Shown here: positions 63,188 to 64,000 of the stretch, in pieces
How positions within the stretch are numbered: the stretch's first letter is position 1
Layout: the number at the start of each line of letters is the position of its first letter
Made by a program: the position numbers and the translations under genes
DNA from: Dehalococcoidia bacterium
GTDB lineage: Bacteria; Chloroflexota; Dehalococcoidia; Dehalococcoidales; Fen-1064
DNA length: 64,000 nucleotides
Reading direction: 5' to 3'
Assembly: GCA_011170375.1 (NCBI GenBank)
Contig: DUEV01000006.1
Span: forward strand, 25,255-89,254
The notes under the pieces: generated by a model
What the model was told of the DNA's origin: nothing
The model's input: the letters and a program-made list of their open reading frames with translations, nothing else
Databases searched by the model: none

Positions 63188-64000
63188 TGACAACACAAGA
63201 AAACCCTGATGAGGGACAGGCAGCATCAACAACAAGGGAGACCACGAGAATGGACATTAGCCAACTGGAAACTAAAAGCATAGAAGAATTGATTGAGCTG
63301 GCCAAAGAGATGGAACTATCCGACTATTCTGAGCTCAGCAAGCAGGACCTCACCATGCGACTCCTCCAGGCAGAGGCTGAGCAGCAGGGTAATATCTTCT
63401 GTAGCGGTATCTTGGAGATAATGAACGATGGTTACGGATTTCTCCGACAGAGCTCCTTGCTGCCCAGTTCATCCGATATCTATGTTTCACAGTCCCAGAT
63501 ACGGCGTTTCGGTCTGCGCGTCGGCGACATGGTTGCCGGGCAAGGCCGACCAGCCCGGGCCGGTGAGAAGTATTACAGTCTGTTGCGGATAGAGGCAGTC
63601 AACGACATCAATCCGGAGCTTGCCAAGAACCGGCCGTATTTCAACTCACTTACCCCTACCTTCCCTGACAGGCTCGTCAATCTCGAAGTGCCACATGATA
63701 ACCTTTCAACAAGGCTGCTCAATATGATAGCCCCTATTGGCCGTGGCCAACGCGGGTTGATTGTTTCCCCACCCAAGGCAGGTAAAACGATACTACTCAA
63801 GTCAATCGCCAACGCTGTAAACACGAACTACGACGATATTCACATCATGGTATGCCTCATCGGCGAGCGTCCCGAAGAGGTCACCGACATGAAACGCTCG
63901 GTCAAGGGCGAGGTAATCAGCGCCACCTTTGATGAACCGGTGGAGAACCATACCCGAGTTGCTGAACTAGCCCAGGAGCGGGCTAAAAGACTGGTAGAGA
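63187..64000 (+). CDS. rho: transcription termination factor Rho (3' partial)
   Basis: The frame starts at ATG 63187 and runs off the window after about 271 residues. A short, charged N-terminal extension precedes the Rho N-domain (DISQLETKSIEELIELAKEME), which is followed by the RNA-binding OB-fold (GILEIMNDGYGFLRQSS, SDIYVSQSQIRRFGLRVGD). The ATPase domain starts with Walker A SPPKAGKTILLKSIA and continues LIGERPEEVTDM. It is a hexameric RNA helicase that ends untranslated transcripts. Its coupling to transaldolase by a one-base overlap is notable but may only reflect local gene packing. Confidence 0.96.
   Translation, partial: MTTQENPDEGQAASTTRETTRMDISQLETKSIEELIELAKEMELSDYSELSKQDLTMRLLQAEAEQQGNIFCSGILEIMNDGYGFLRQSSLLPSSSDIYVSQSQIRRFGLRVGDMVAGQGRPARAGEKYYSLLRIEAVNDINPELAKNRPYFNSLTPTFPDRLVNLEVPHDNLSTRLLNMIAPIGRGQRGLIVSPPKAGKTILLKSIANAVNTNYDDIHIMVCLIGERPEEVTDMKRSVKGEVISATFDEPVENHTRVAELAQERAKRLVE

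Noticed and set aside
1..64000. CRISPR array or rRNA genes
   Set aside because: I saw no regularly spaced direct repeats and no rRNA-like sequence anywhere in the window.

Overview
The window reads as one chromosomal segment of an uncultured Chloroflexota bacterium, most likely Dehalococcoidia-like. This is inferred from gene content: class III CoA-transferases, paired acyl-CoA dehydrogenases, ATPase-TPR proteins, a bacterial Staygreen homologue and a high-molecular-weight rubredoxin. No rRNA or complete marker set is present to prove it. The two edge genes (a STAS-domain protein and rho) are cut by the window.

Region 1 to 12.6 kb is accessory in character and lower in G+C. Hand counts gave 28/60 G+C at 3601-3660 and 20/60 at 11041-11100, against 40/60 at 13261-13320. 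It holds a lipid- or steroid-like redox cluster (FAD oxidoreductase, extended SDR, steroid 5-alpha-reductase-like membrane protein, unknown membrane protein). A redox-repair cluster follows: an ArsC/Spx-family protein whose catalytic Cys codon is an in-frame TGA with a good bacterial SECIS hairpin (so a selenoprotein), a Staygreen homologue, MsrB, MsrA and a frameshifted Rieske protein. A 42-bp direct repeat derived from the 3' part of tRNA-Arg(CCT) lies at 7258 and again inside the intact tRNA at 12533. The 5.3 kb between the copies carries one giant gingipain-like surface protease gene and a 51-bp relic of a third ATPase-TPR gene.

Region 12.6 to 31 kb contains an acyl-CoA carboxylase carboxyltransferase, a MoxR-DUF58-membrane protein-transglutaminase operon, a nucleotidyltransferase, a secreted protein and an HTH-ATPase-TPR regulator. 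Two CoA-transferases follow, one lacking the expected catalytic Asp. Then come an aminotransferase/oxidoreductase/alpha-alpha toroid cassette and two tandem 52-residue membrane proteins.

Region 31 to 45 kb carries a TrkA-C membrane protein, an MFS transporter, a flavodoxin-like protein, a CrtI-like oxidoreductase and a QueG-like Fe-S protein with HEAT repeats. It continues with a flavin reductase-rubredoxin fusion, HPF, a DivIVA-like coiled-coil protein, YjbQ, GNAT, a six-repeat membrane protein and an ABC exporter pair.

Region 45 to 64 kb starts with a zinc ribbon-kinase-ATPase-TPR gene broken by two -1 frameshifts. Acyl-CoA metabolism genes follow (CoA-transferase, two acyl-CoA dehydrogenases, butyrate kinase, a short 3-hydroxyacyl-CoA dehydrogenase), then tRNA-Ala(GGC), ClpC and its upstream genes, a Nudix hydrolase, and a housekeeping operon pyrG-transaldolase-rho behind a near-consensus sigma-70 promoter.
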